Shown: positions 27,742 through 37,422 of the stretch, in pieces
How the letters are laid out: each line of letters starts with the position of its first letter
Position numbering within the stretch: position 1 is the first letter of the stretch
Origin: SLRI01 sp964402505
GTDB lineage: Bacteria > Pseudomonadota > Alphaproteobacteria > Geminicoccales > Geminicoccaceae
Length of the DNA stretch: 64,000 bases
Reading direction: 5' to 3'
Assembly (NCBI GenBank): GCA_964402505.1
Contig: CAYOCP010000001.1
Coordinates: 124,001 to 188,000, forward strand
Made by a program: the position numbers and the translations under genes
The notes under the pieces: generated by a model
What the model was told of the DNA's origin: nothing
Databases searched by the model: none
What the model saw: only the letters and a program-made list of their open reading frames with translations

Positions 27742-28148
27742 TCCCGCGCTACGTGCCGGTGCTCCTGGTCCTGATCCTGGTCGCGGCGACCGGACTCTTC
27801 CGCGTGAAGTACGCGGTGGTCACGGCCGAGGGCGAGATCGGCCGGATCGCGCGCGAGATCGAGGCGGAGCACTGGCGGCTGCGCACGCTCGAGGCCGACT
27901 GGGCCTATCTGGCGCGCGCCGACCGGCTGACCGCCCAGGCCAAGGCGCTCGGCATGCAGCCCATGCGGCTCGGCCGGGTGGTGCAGGCCGAGCAGATCGG
28001 CAACTACCGCAATCTCGAGCTGGCGCGCGAGGCGCGAGGCGCGCTCCTGCCGGATGGCGAGGCCATCGAGCTCCGGGTCAAGCCGGTCGCCACCTTCGAT
28101 CTCGGCGTGCTCGAATCCGACACCGACAGGCTCGGAGCCGAGTGGTGA
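27738..28148 (+). CDS. ftsL: Cell division protein FtsL
   Basis: 136 residues: a short cytoplasmic N-terminus, one membrane helix (VPVLLVLILVAATGLFRVKYAV) and a periplasmic coiled coil (GEIGRIAREIEAEHWRLRTLEADWAYL) ending in LTAQAKALGMQP, the typical FtsL shape and end motif. FtsL works with FtsB and FtsQ to activate septal wall synthesis by FtsWI. Sequence conservation is low in this family, so the call rests on shape and on its place between rsmH and ftsI. ATGA overlap with rsmH. Confidence 0.85.
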   Translation: MIPRYVPVLLVLILVAATGLFRVKYAVVTAEGEIGRIAREIEAEHWRLRTLEADWAYLARADRLTAQAKALGMQPMRLGRVVQAEQIGNYRNLELAREARGALLPDGEAIELRVKPVATFDLGVLESDTDRLGAEW

Positions 28149-29866
28149 GTCGCCCCGCCTCCGGCGCCAACGCACTGACGACGGCCCGCCTCCGGCTGCT
28201 GGCGCTCTGCTTCGTCCTCGCCTTCGTCAGCATCGGCATCCGCCTCGTCGACATGGTGGGCGGGCACACCGCCGAGGCCACCGCCGTCCCGGCGGGAGGC
28301 GACGAGGCCCCCGATCCACGCCGCGCCGACATCACCGACCGGGCGGGCGAGCTGCTCGCGACCAACATCGCCACCCTCTCCGTGATCGGCGATCCCTTGC
28401 GGATGAACGACCCGGTCGCCGCGGCGCACGCCCTCGCATCCGTGCTCGACGGGATCGACGCCGAGGAGCTCGAGGCGCGCTTCGCCAGAGGCGGGCGCTT
28501 CGCCTGGGTCAAGCGGCAGATCTCGCCCATCGAGCAGGCGGCGGTGCTCGATCTCGGCCTGCCCGGCGTCGAGTTCCGGCTCGGCGAGCGCCGCGTCTAT
28601 CCCCGCGGCCACGAGGCGAGCCACGTGCTCGGCTTCGTCGACATCGACAACCAGGGCCTCGCCGGCATCGAGTACGGCCTGCAGGATGCGCTGGTCGGCG
28701 GCGCCGAGCTCGGCAAGGCCTCCGTGCCGCTTTCCATCGACCTGCGCATCCAGCGCATCGCCCATGCCGCGACCTCGGCCGGCATGCGGCGCTTCAGGGC
28801 GGAGGGGGCCTGCACCATCGTCCTCGACATGGCGACCCGCGAGGTGGTGTCGCTGGTCAGCCTGCCCGACTTCGATCCCAACCGGCCGGAGCGGGCCTCG
28901 CCCGAAGAGCGTCGCAACCGCTGCACCAGCAGCGTCTACGAGCTGGGCTCGCTCTTCAAGGTGGTGAGCGTGGGCATGGCGCTGGAGAGCGGTGCCGTCT
29001 CCCTCGCCGACCGCTTCGATGCCTCGGAGCCCCTGCAGATCGGCCGCCATCGGGTGCGCGACTATCACGGCCATGCCCGCTGGTTGTCGGTGCCCGAGAT
29101 CCTGGCCTTCTCGTCCAACATCGGCACGGCGAGGATGACCTTCGCGGCGGGCGGGGCGGAGGCGCAGCAGGGCTTTCTGAAGGCGCTCGGCCTGCTCGAC
29201 CGGCCCGAGCTCGAGATCCCCGAGACGACGGCACCGCTCGTCCCCGAGCGCTGGCCCGACATCGTGACGGCGACGGTCTCCTACGGCCACGGCGTCGCGG
29301 TCTCGCCCTTGCAGTTCGTCGAGGCGGTGACGACCCTGGCCGGCGACGGCCGGCGCGTGCCGGCGACCCTGCTGCGGCGGCCGCCCGGCGCGGCGCCCGA
29401 CGGCCCGCGTGTCGTCTCCGCCGCCACGGCCCGGGATCTGCGTTGGCTGATGTGGCTGACCGTCGATCGCGGCACCGCCACCCAGGCCGCCGTCCCGGGC
29501 TACCTGATCGGCGGCAAGACCGGCACGGCCGACAAGCCCACCGCCGGCCGGCGCGGCTATGACGGGCAGGCGGTGCTCGCCTCGCTGGTCGCCGTCTTTC
29601 CGGTCGATGCCCCGCGCTACGCGGTCCTGACCATGCTCGACGAGCCGAAGGGGGATGCCCGGACCTTCGGCTACCGCACCGGCGGCTGGACGGCGGCGCC
29701 GGTGGTGGCGCGGATCATCGCCGAGGCGGGCCCGCTGCTCGGCGTGCCCCGGGCCACGCCCGAAAGCGAGATGGCGCTGCGCGACCAGCTCCAGGTCGTG
29801 CCGGTCATGAACGGACGAACCCGGCGGATGGAGGAAGGCTTTGCGGCTGCCAGCCTTACTCGCTGA
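28145..29866 (+). CDS. ftsI: Septal peptidoglycan transpeptidase FtsI (PBP3)
   Basis: 573 residues with one membrane helix (LRLLALCFVLAFVSIGIRLVDM), a pedestal domain and a penicillin-binding transpeptidase domain. The active-site SxxK is SLFK in VYELGSLFKVVS, the SxN motif is SSN in FSSNIGTARM and KTG is in IGGKTGTADK. It crosslinks septal peptidoglycan with the glycosyltransferase FtsW. GTG at 28145 gives the usual 4-base overlap with ftsL and a GGAG site 7 bases upstream. GTG at 28142 is the alternative. Its end overlaps murE by 26 bases. Confidence 0.93.
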   Translation: MSRPASGANALTTARLRLLALCFVLAFVSIGIRLVDMVGGHTAEATAVPAGGDEAPDPRRADITDRAGELLATNIATLSVIGDPLRMNDPVAAAHALASVLDGIDAEELEARFARGGRFAWVKRQISPIEQAAVLDLGLPGVEFRLGERRVYPRGHEASHVLGFVDIDNQGLAGIEYGLQDALVGGAELGKASVPLSIDLRIQRIAHAATSAGMRRFRAEGACTIVLDMATREVVSLVSLPDFDPNRPERASPEERRNRCTSSVYELGSLFKVVSVGMALESGAVSLADRFDASEPLQIGRHRVRDYHGHARWLSVPEILAFSSNIGTARMTFAAGGAEAQQGFLKALGLLDRPELEIPETTAPLVPERWPDIVTATVSYGHGVAVSPLQFVEAVTTLAGDGRRVPATLLRRPPGAAPDGPRVVSAATARDLRWLMWLTVDRGTATQAAVPGYLIGGKTGTADKPTAGRRGYDGQAVLASLVAVFPVDAPRYAVLTMLDEPKGDARTFGYRTGGWTAAPVVARIIAEAGPLLGVPRATPESEMALRDQLQVVPVMNGRTRRMEEGFAAASLTR

Positions 29867-31352
29867 GGAAGCGCGCCGGGAGGCAGCGCGCGGCCGCCCC
29901 CCCCGGGCGGATGCCCGGGTGCTGAACCCCTCGCCCGTCGCCATCGAAGGCATCGCCTTCGACAGCCGCAAGGTCCGGCGGGGCGATCTCTTCGCCGCCC
30001 TCTCCGGCACCGCCGCCGACGGCCACATCTTCATCCCGGAGGCGATCGATCGGGGGGCCGTGGCGGTTCTCGGCACCACGGCCGTCGAGGCCTACGCCCA
30101 GGTGATGCCGGTGATCGTCGATCCGGAGCCCAGGCGCCGCCTCGCCACCCTGGCCGCCGCCTTTTACCCGGGCCAGCCGGCCTTCGTCGCCGGGGTGACG
30201 GGGACCAACGGCAAGACCTCGATCGCGAGCTTCACCCGGCAGATCTGGGACCGGCTCGGCATCCGCGCCGCCAGCCTCGGCACGCTCGGCCTCGAGGGAC
30301 GCGGCCGCTGGCCGAGCGTCTCCCTGACCACGCCGGATGCCGTGACCCTGCACCGGGTGGCGGCGGAGCTCGCCAAGGGGGGGGTCGACCACCTCGTGGT
30401 CGAGGCCTCGAGCCACGGCCTGGACCAGCAGCGCCTCGCCGGGCTCGACGTGCACGCCGCCGCCTTCTCCAACATGAGCCGCGACCATTTCGACTATCAC
30501 GGCAGCTATCACGACTACTTCATGGCCAAGCGGCGGCTCTTCACCGAGTGTTTGGTGACCGGCGGCACGGCGGTCCTCAACGCCGACAGCCCCGAGTTCC
30601 CGACCCTCGCCAGGATCTGCGGCAAGCGCGGCTGCCCGGTCGTCGCCTTCGGCGAGGCCGGAGCGGAGCTGAAGCTCGTCGCCCGCCAGCCGGAGCTCAC
30701 GGGCCAGGTGCTCGAGCTCGAGATCTTCGGCCGCGCCCATCGGTTGCGCAGCCGGCTCGTCGGTGCGTTCCAGGCGCACAACATGCTGGCGGCCCTGGGC
30801 CTCGCCGTCGCCGGCGGAGCGCCCGTCGAGCAGGCGATTCCGGCGCTCGCCGAACTGCGCGGCGCGCCCGGGCGGATGCAGCTCGTGGTTCGCCATCCGA
30901 GCGGCGCTCCCGCCTTCGTCGACTACGCCCACACGCCCGACGCGCTGGCCAAGGCGCTCGAAGCGCTTCGGCCGCACACCAAGGGCCGGCTGCACGTCGT
31001 TTTCGGCTGCGGCGGCAATCGTGACCAGGGCAAGCGGCCGCTCATGGGCGAGGTGGCGCTCGAGCGCGCCGACCGCATCTGGGTCACCGACGACAACCCG
31101 CGGAACGAGGACCCGGCCCTGATCCGCCGGCAGATCCTGGCGGCCTTCGGCCGCCGGACCCGCAAGGTCAGCGAGATCGGCGACCGCGCGGAAGCCATCC
31201 GCACCGCCTTCGCCGCACTCGAGCCCGGCGACGTCCTCGTCGTCGCCGGCAAGGGCCACGAGCAGGGCCAGATCGTGGGCGAGGAGACCCTGCCCTTCGA
31301 CGACGCGACCGAGCTGCGCACGGCGCTCGCCGGGCTGGAGAGCGCCGCATGA
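29841..31352 (+). CDS. murE: UDP-MurNAc-tripeptide synthetase (meso-DAP adding)
   Basis: 503 residues. Mur ligase with an N-terminal substrate domain (FDSRKVRRGDLFAALSG), ATP loop GVTGTNGKTS near residue 115, the central-domain motif VVEASSHGLDQQRL, and a C-terminal domain with DDNPRNEDP. The DNPR sequence is the known mark of meso-diaminopimelate specificity, matching the presence of lysA. It adds the third residue of the stem peptide in the cytoplasm. The start lies inside ftsI, so translation is probably coupled. Confidence 0.95.
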   Translation: MRLPALLAEEARREAARGRPPRADARVLNPSPVAIEGIAFDSRKVRRGDLFAALSGTAADGHIFIPEAIDRGAVAVLGTTAVEAYAQVMPVIVDPEPRRRLATLAAAFYPGQPAFVAGVTGTNGKTSIASFTRQIWDRLGIRAASLGTLGLEGRGRWPSVSLTTPDAVTLHRVAAELAKGGVDHLVVEASSHGLDQQRLAGLDVHAAAFSNMSRDHFDYHGSYHDYFMAKRRLFTECLVTGGTAVLNADSPEFPTLARICGKRGCPVVAFGEAGAELKLVARQPELTGQVLELEIFGRAHRLRSRLVGAFQAHNMLAALGLAVAGGAPVEQAIPALAELRGAPGRMQLVVRHPSGAPAFVDYAHTPDALAKALEALRPHTKGRLHVVFGCGGNRDQGKRPLMGEVALERADRIWVTDDNPRNEDPALIRRQILAAFGRRTRKVSEIGDRAEAIRTAFAALEPGDVLVVAGKGHEQGQIVGEETLPFDDATELRTALAGLESAA

Positions 31353-32764
31353 GCGCTTTCGGCACGAAGCCCTTGTGGGAGGCCGTGGACGCGGCCGCCG
31401 CGACCGGCGGGCGGAGCCGTCGCGACTGGCAGGCGTCGGGTGTCTCGATCGACAGCCGGAGCGCCGGCCGGGGCGACCTCTTCGTGGCGCTCACCGGCCC
31501 CCATCGCGACGGCCACGCCTTCGTCGGCCATGCGCTCCGCCAGGGTGCTTCCGCCGCCGTCGTCACGCGGCGACCACCGGATGTCGACGAGGACGCGCCG
31601 CTGCTCGTCGTCGACGACACGCAAAGGGCGCTCGAGGGGCTCGGCCGGTTCGGCCGGTCGCGCAGCCGCGCCAGGGTCGTGGCGGTCACCGGCAGCGTCG
31701 GCAAGACCGGCACCAAGGAGGCGCTCCGCCACGTGCTCGGCGGGTTCGGCGCCGTCCATGCGAGTGCCCTGAGCCACAACAATCATTGGGGTGTGCCCCT
31801 CACCCTCGCCAACCTTCCGCCCGCGGCCGGGTTCGCCGTGGCCGAGCTCGGCATGAACCATGTGGGCGAGATCAGGGCGCTCACCGCCATGGTCCGCCCG
31901 CACGTGGCGGTGGTCACCACGATCGCCCAGGCCCACCTCGCCTTCTTCGCCGACACGGCGGCGATCGCCATGGCGAAGGCGGAGATCTTCGAGGGGCTCG
32001 AGCCGGGTGGCACCGCCGTCGTCAACGGCGATTCGCCGCATGCCGACCTTCTCGTGGAGGCGGCGCGGGGACGGGCGGCGAGGGTGATCCGCTTCGGCAC
32101 CGCCGACGATGCCGACGTGCGGCTCGCCGCCCTCGATCTCGAGGCCGCCGGCAGCCGGCTCACCGTCGCCCTCGACGGCAGGCGGCTCGAGCTCGCGCTC
32201 GCGGCACCGGGCCGGCACTGGGCGATGAACAGCCTCGCCGTGCTCGCCGTCGCCGAATGCCTCGGCCTCGATCTGGCGCAGGCGGCGGCCCGACTCGGGG
32301 AGGTGCGGCCCGGCGCCGGACGGGGGGCGCAACGCCTCCTTTCCTGGCGGGGCGGCCGGATCCGCCTCCTGGACGAGAGCTACAACGCCAACCCGGCCTC
32401 GGTGACGGCAGCGCTCGACGTGCTCGGCAGCCAGGACGGCCGGCGCATCGCGGTGCTCGGCGACATGCTGGAGCTGGGGGCCGGGGCCGGCGTGCTGCAC
32501 GCCGGGCTCATCCATGCGGTTCTGGCGGCCGATGCGGCCAAGGTTTTCGTGGCCGGCCCCTTGATGCGCGAGCTCTTCGATGTCCTGCCGGCCGGCCGAC
32601 GCGGGGCCTGGGCGGAGACCAGCGTCGCCCTCGCACCTCTCGTCGTCGCCGCCCTCGAGCCCGGCGACGTGGTGCTGGTCAAGGGCTCGCTCGGCAGCGC
32701 CATGCGCAAGGTGGTCGAGGCCCTGGACCGGGCGTCGGCACCGGCGGAGGGCCGCGGTCGATGA
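31349..32764 (+). CDS. murF: UDP-MurNAc-tripeptide:D-Ala-D-Ala ligase
   Basis: 471 residues. Mur ligase domains: the N-terminal IDSRSAGRGDLFVALTG, ATP loop VTGSVGKTGTKE near residue 112, HNNHWGVPLTL with AELGMNHVGEI in the central domain, and ESYNANPASVTAALDVL with AVLGDMLELG in the C-terminal domain. It adds D-Ala-D-Ala to finish the pentapeptide. ATGA overlaps at both ends with murE and mraY. Confidence 0.95.
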   Translation: MSAFGTKPLWEAVDAAAATGGRSRRDWQASGVSIDSRSAGRGDLFVALTGPHRDGHAFVGHALRQGASAAVVTRRPPDVDEDAPLLVVDDTQRALEGLGRFGRSRSRARVVAVTGSVGKTGTKEALRHVLGGFGAVHASALSHNNHWGVPLTLANLPPAAGFAVAELGMNHVGEIRALTAMVRPHVAVVTTIAQAHLAFFADTAAIAMAKAEIFEGLEPGGTAVVNGDSPHADLLVEAARGRAARVIRFGTADDADVRLAALDLEAAGSRLTVALDGRRLELALAAPGRHWAMNSLAVLAVAECLGLDLAQAAARLGEVRPGAGRGAQRLLSWRGGRIRLLDESYNANPASVTAALDVLGSQDGRRIAVLGDMLELGAGAGVLHAGLIHAVLAADAAKVFVAGPLMRELFDVLPAGRRGAWAETSVALAPLVVAALEPGDVVLVKGSLGSAMRKVVEALDRASAPAEGRGR

Positions 32765-33849
32765 TCCTCCATCTCCTCCTCCCCTTCGCCGACCAGATCA
32801 CGGTCCTGAACGTCTTTCGCTACATCACGTTCAGAAGCGGCGGTGCCGCGATGACCGCCCTCCTCATCAGCTTCGTCTTCGGGCCCGCCGTCATTCGCTG
32901 GCTCAAGAAGAAGCAGCGCGAGGGCCAGCCGATCCGCGAGGACGGGCCCGAATCGCATCTTCTGACCAAGAAGGGCACGCCGACCATGGGCGGCATGCTC
33001 ATCCTCATCGCCATCGCCGTCTCGACCCTGCTCTGGGCCGATCTCGCCAACGGCTATGTCTGGGTCGTGCTGGTGGTGACGCTGGGCTTCGGCGGGGTCG
33101 GCTTCGCCGACGACCTGATGAAGCTGACTAAGCGCTCCTCGGCCGGGATCAGCGGGCGGATGAAGCTCCTGCTGCAGGGCACGATCGCGCTCGTGGCCGC
33201 CGCGGTGCTGGTCCGGCTGACGCCGGAGCCGCTCGCCACCTCGCTGGCCCTGCCCTTCTTCAAGGACCTCCTGATCCCGCTGGCGCTGGGCTTTCCGCTC
33301 TTCGGCATGCTGGTGATCGTCGGCGCCTCCAACGCGGTCAACCTCACCGACGGCCTCGACGGGCTCGCCATCGTGCCGGTCATGATCGCCGCCGGCTCCT
33401 TCGCGCTGATCGGCTATCTCGTCGGCAACGCCATCTTCGCGAACTATCTGGGCATCCCCTTCGTGCCGGGCACGGGCGAGCTCGCCGTCTTCTGCTCGGC
33501 CATGGTGGGGGCGTCTCTGGGCTTTCTCTGGTTCAACGCACCGCCGGCCATGGTCTTCATGGGCGACACCGGCTCGCTCGCCACAGGCGGTGCTCTCGGC
33601 ACCGTCGCCGTCGCCGTCAAGCACGAGCTCGTGCTCGCGGTGATCGGCGGGCTCTTCGTGCTCGAGGCCGTCTCGGTGATCGTCCAGGTGGCCTCCTTCA
33701 AGCTGACCGGCAGGCGGGTCTTCCGCATGGCGCCCCTGCATCACCATTTCGAGAAGAAGGGCTGGATGGAGCCCACCATCGTCATCCGTTTCTGGATCAT
33801 CGCCACCATCCTCGCCATGGTCGGCCTTTCGACGCTGAAGCTGCGATGA
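32761..33849 (+). CDS. mraY: Phospho-MurNAc-pentapeptide translocase
   Basis: 362 residues with about ten membrane helices. Typical pieces: TFRSGGAAMTALLISF near residue 30, KKGTPTMGGMLI, the aspartate pair in GFADDLMKL, NAVNLTDGLDGLA, MGDTGSLA, and the LHHHFEKKGW loop late in the protein. It moves phospho-MurNAc-pentapeptide to undecaprenyl phosphate, making lipid I in the inner membrane. ATG at 32761 overlaps the murF stop. Confidence 0.96.
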   Translation: MILHLLLPFADQITVLNVFRYITFRSGGAAMTALLISFVFGPAVIRWLKKKQREGQPIREDGPESHLLTKKGTPTMGGMLILIAIAVSTLLWADLANGYVWVVLVVTLGFGGVGFADDLMKLTKRSSAGISGRMKLLLQGTIALVAAAVLVRLTPEPLATSLALPFFKDLLIPLALGFPLFGMLVIVGASNAVNLTDGLDGLAIVPVMIAAGSFALIGYLVGNAIFANYLGIPFVPGTGELAVFCSAMVGASLGFLWFNAPPAMVFMGDTGSLATGGALGTVAVAVKHELVLAVIGGLFVLEAVSVIVQVASFKLTGRRVFRMAPLHHHFEKKGWMEPTIVIRFWIIATILAMVGLSTLKLR

Positions 33850-35219
33850 CGGGCATGGACGGGATGCGGCGCATCGGCATTCTCGGCATGGCGCGGAGCG
33901 GGCGCTCGGTCCTGGCCGAGGCACAGGCGCGGGGCCTCGAGTGCCTGGTCTACGACGACCGGCCGGAGAGCCTCGCCGCCGCCGTGGCGGCGGGCGGCCG
34001 TGCCGGCACGGCGGACGACGTGGCCGGGCTCGAGGCACTCGTGGTGAGCCCCGGCGTGCCGCTGCATTTTCCCGCACCGCATCCCGTGATCCGGGCGGCG
34101 CGGGCCGCGGGCGTGCCGCTCACCAGCGACATCGACCTCTTCGTCGAACGCCTCGCCGGCAGGACGGTGATCGGCATCACCGGCACCAACGGCAAGTCGA
34201 CGACGACGGCACTGGTCCATCACCTGCTCGCCTCGGCCGGCCGCGACGCCGAGCTCGGCGGCAATATCGGCCGGCCGGTGCTCGATCTCGAGCTCGGCGC
34301 CATGGAGCGGATCTTCGTTCTCGAGCTCTCCTCCTACCAGCTCGACCTGGCGACGCGGCTGGCGTGCCGGGTCGCCGTGCTGCTCAACCTCACACCCGAC
34401 CATCTCGATCGGCACGGCACGTTTGCGGCCTATGTGGCGGCCAAGGCGCGGCTGTTCGAGCTGCAGCCAAAGGACGGCATCGCCGTGGTCGGCGTCGACG
34501 ACGCGCCGTCGCGGGAGCTCGCGGAAGCGCTCGGGACCCGAGGCCGACGGGTGATCCCGATCAGCGCCCTGGGTCCGGTGGCGGGCGGCGTCTGGACGGA
34601 AGGGACGTGGCTCGTCGACGGCACGGGCGATGCGCCGGCGCCGATCGCCGATCTCGCCGGCATCGAATCGCTCGAGGGGCGGCACAACCGGCAGAACGCG
34701 GCAGCGGCCCTCGCCGTGCTGCGCGCACTCGATGTGACGCCCAGGGCGGCGGTGGCGGGCCTGACGAGCTTCCAGAGCCTGCCGCACCGGATGCAGACGG
34801 TGGCACGGGCCGGGGGCGTGCGCTTCGTCGACGACAGCAAGGCGACCAATCCCGAGGCGGCGATCCCGAGCCTCTCGAGCTTCGCCGACATCTTCTGGAT
34901 CGCCGGCGGCAGGCCCAAGCCCGGCGGCTTCGAGGCCCTCCGGCCGCATCTGGGGGCGGTCCGGGGTGCCTGGCTGATCGGTGAGGCGGCGGACGAAATC
35001 GCCGCCACCCTGCCGGCGGCGCTGCCCTGCCACCGGGCGGGCCGGCTCGAGGTGGCGGTGGCCGGGGCCTTCGCCGCGGCGCGGGCGAGCAGGGCTGACG
35101 AGCGCGTGGTGCTACTCGCGCCGGCCTGCGCCTCCTTCGACCAGTTCACCAGCTACGAGGCGCGCGGTGCCGCCTTCGCGCGGCTCGCGCGGGCGCTCGA
35201 GGGCGAGGTCTTGGCATGA
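33846..35219 (+). CDS. murD: UDP-MurNAc-L-alanine:D-glutamate ligase
   Basis: 457 residues. The Rossmann-like N-terminal domain RIGILGMARSGRSVLAEA, ATP loop ITGTNGKSTTTALV near residue 115, GGNIGRPVLDLE, LELSSYQLDLA and LTPDHLDRHGTFAAYVAAK, and a C-terminal domain with DDSKATNPEA and AGGRPKPGGFE. It adds D-glutamate to UDP-MurNAc-L-Ala in the cytoplasm. ATGA overlaps with mraY and with ftsW. Confidence 0.95.
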   Translation: MTGMDGMRRIGILGMARSGRSVLAEAQARGLECLVYDDRPESLAAAVAAGGRAGTADDVAGLEALVVSPGVPLHFPAPHPVIRAARAAGVPLTSDIDLFVERLAGRTVIGITGTNGKSTTTALVHHLLASAGRDAELGGNIGRPVLDLELGAMERIFVLELSSYQLDLATRLACRVAVLLNLTPDHLDRHGTFAAYVAAKARLFELQPKDGIAVVGVDDAPSRELAEALGTRGRRVIPISALGPVAGGVWTEGTWLVDGTGDAPAPIADLAGIESLEGRHNRQNAAAALAVLRALDVTPRAAVAGLTSFQSLPHRMQTVARAGGVRFVDDSKATNPEAAIPSLSSFADIFWIAGGRPKPGGFEALRPHLGAVRGAWLIGEAADEIAATLPAALPCHRAGRLEVAVAGAFAAARASRADERVVLLAPACASFDQFTSYEARGAAFARLARALEGEVLA

Positions 35220-36328
35220 ACGCCTTCGCGCGCACCGACCGCTCCCTGCTCGGCCAATGGTGGTGGACCGTCGACCGCTTCCTGCTGATCGGCATCGGTC
35301 TCCTGATTCTCTTCGGGGTCATCATGGTGCTGGCATCGAGCCCGCCCATCGCGCGCAACCTGCGGCTCGGCGAGATGCATTTCGTCGTCAAGCACTTCAC
35401 GGTGCTGGTGCCGACCGTCCTCGGCCTCTTCGGCGTCTCGCTTCTGGCGCCCAGAGGCGTGCTCAGGCTGGCCGTCGGCCTGCTCGCCGTCTTCGCCTGC
35501 CTGACCCTCGCGACCCTCTGGTTCGCCCCGGAGATCAAGGGGGCGCATCGCTGGCTCTTCATCGCCGGCCAGCAGCTCCAGCCCTCGGAGTTCATGAAGC
35601 CGGCGCTCGCCGTGGTCACCGCCTGGCTGCTCGCCAGCCGTCCGGGCATGGGCGGGCTGCCGGCGGCACTCCTCCTGGTCGGGCCCACCGTGGCCCTCCT
35701 CCTGCTGCAGCCCGATCTCGGCATGGCGACCGTGGTCGTCGCCTTCTTCTCGATCCAGCTCTTCGTCGCCGGCCTCGCCTGGCTGCCGATCGTCATCCTC
35801 TGCGGCGCCGGCATGGCCGGGCTCTGGGGCGCCTACCAGCTTCTGCCACACGTGCGCGACCGGGTGGACGGGTTCCTCGATCCCACGGCCGAGGTCTATC
35901 AGGTCGAGCGGGCCTTGAGTGCCGTGCAGTCGGGCGGGCTCTTCGGCCGGGGGCCGGGCGAAGGCGTGGTCAAGTTCCGCCTGCCCGAGGCGCATTCCGA
36001 CTTCGTCTTCGCGACGGTGGCGGAGGAGTTCGGCATCATCGTGTGCCTCCTTCTGGTCGCCGTCTTCTGCGCCCTCGTGCTGCGCGCCCTCTGGCGCACG
36101 CAGCTCAACCCCAACCGCTTCGTCCAGCTCGCCGCCACGGGCCTGATCGCCCAGTTCGGGCTGCAGGCGCTGATCAACATGGCGGTGAACCTCAACCTCG
36201 TGCCGACCAAGGGCATGACCCTGCCCTTCATCTCCTATGGCGGCTCCTCCCTGCTCGCCGTGGCGCTCACCATGGGCATGCTGCTCGCCCTCACCCGGCG
36301 CGGCGCCAGGCTGGAGCCCGTGCCGTGA
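35216..36328 (+). CDS. ftsW: Septal peptidoglycan glycosyltransferase FtsW
   Basis: 370 residues, SEDS family with about ten membrane helices. Key segments: GAHRWLFIAGQQLQPSEFMKPALAV, PDLGMATVVVAF, and the long periplasmic-loop motif LPEAHSDFVFATVAEEFG followed by NLNLVPTKGMTLPFISYGGSSLLA. It polymerises lipid II at the septum together with FtsI. It overlaps murD and murG by 4 bases each. Confidence 0.95.
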   Translation: MNAFARTDRSLLGQWWWTVDRFLLIGIGLLILFGVIMVLASSPPIARNLRLGEMHFVVKHFTVLVPTVLGLFGVSLLAPRGVLRLAVGLLAVFACLTLATLWFAPEIKGAHRWLFIAGQQLQPSEFMKPALAVVTAWLLASRPGMGGLPAALLLVGPTVALLLLQPDLGMATVVVAFFSIQLFVAGLAWLPIVILCGAGMAGLWGAYQLLPHVRDRVDGFLDPTAEVYQVERALSAVQSGGLFGRGPGEGVVKFRLPEAHSDFVFATVAEEFGIIVCLLLVAVFCALVLRALWRTQLNPNRFVQLAATGLIAQFGLQALINMAVNLNLVPTKGMTLPFISYGGSSLLAVALTMGMLLALTRRGARLEPVP

Positions 36329-37422
36329 CGGGGCCCGTGCTCATCACCGCCGGCGGCACCGGCGGCCACATGTTCCCGGCTCTGGCGCTGGCGCACGAGC
36401 TGCGGCGGCGGGGCCAAGCGGTCGCCGTCGTGACCGACGACCGGGGAGCCCGCTATCTGCCCGAGGACCTGCCGGGTCACGTGATCCGCGCCGGCAGCCC
36501 TTCCGGCGGGCTTCGCCAGCGTCTTCAGGGGCTCGCCGCCCTCGCCGCCGGCACGTTCGATGCCTGGCGGCTGGTGCGCCGGCTGCGGCCCAGGGCCGCC
36601 GCCTGCTTCGGCGGCTACGCCTCGGTGCCGGCGGCGCTCGCCGCCCGCCTCGCCGGCCTGCCGCTCCTGCTGCACGAGCAGAACGCCGTCTTCGGCCGCG
36701 CCAACCGGCTTTTGGCACGTTTCGCCAAGGTGATCGCCCTGAGCTTCGTCGCGACCAGCTCCGTGCCCGAGCAGGGCCAGGCGCGGCTCGTCGTCACCGG
36801 CAACCCGGTGCGGCCGGGTTTCGCGGCGGACCCGGTCGGCTACCGCGCCCCGGAAGGGAGCGAGACCTTCCGCATCCTGGTCATCGGCGGCAGCCAGGGA
36901 GCGCGGATCTTCAGCGATGTGATGCCGGCCGCCGTGGTCCTCCTGCCGGAGGCGCTGCGCGCAAGGCTCTCGATCGAGCAGCAGTGCCGGCCGGAGGATC
37001 TGGCCCGCGTCGCCGACGCCTACCGGGCGCACGGCATCAGGGCCGAGGTGACCGGCTTCTTCACCGACATGCCGGCGCATCTGGCCAAGGCCCATCTGAT
37101 CGTCAGCCGGGCCGGGGCATCGAGCCTGACCGAGATCATGGCGGTGGGCCGGCCCGCGATCCTGGTGCCCTACGCTGCGGCCGCCGACGACCACCAGCGC
37201 GCCAATGCGGAGGCGCTGGCGCGGGAGGGCGGAGCCGTGCGCATCGTCCAGGCGGCCTTCACGCCGACCGCCCTGGCGGCCGAGCTCACGGCCCTCGCAG
37301 CGGCACCCGAGAGGCTCGAGGCGATGGCCCAGGTGGCGCGCGCCACGTTTCGCGCCGACGCGGCGGCACTGCTCGCCGAGGCGGTGCTCGGGCTCGTGCC
37401 GGAAGCGGAGACGACCCCATGA
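36325..37422 (+). CDS. murG: UDP-GlcNAc:lipid I GlcNAc transferase MurG
   Basis: 365 residues. Two-domain GT-B fold: the N-terminal glycine loop TAGGTGGHMFPALALA, the second loop CFGGYASVPAALAA, LLHEQNAVFGRANRLLA, and in the C-terminal domain IGGSQGARIFSDVMP and SRAGASSLTEIMAVGRPAILVPY, where UDP-GlcNAc binds. It makes lipid II on the inner face of the membrane. GTG start inside the ftsW stop (GTGA) and ATGA overlap with murC. Confidence 0.95.
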   Translation: MTGPVLITAGGTGGHMFPALALAHELRRRGQAVAVVTDDRGARYLPEDLPGHVIRAGSPSGGLRQRLQGLAALAAGTFDAWRLVRRLRPRAAACFGGYASVPAALAARLAGLPLLLHEQNAVFGRANRLLARFAKVIALSFVATSSVPEQGQARLVVTGNPVRPGFAADPVGYRAPEGSETFRILVIGGSQGARIFSDVMPAAVVLLPEALRARLSIEQQCRPEDLARVADAYRAHGIRAEVTGFFTDMPAHLAKAHLIVSRAGASSLTEIMAVGRPAILVPYAAAADDHQRANAEALAREGGAVRIVQAAFTPTALAAELTALAAAPERLEAMAQVARATFRADAAALLAEAVLGLVPEAETTP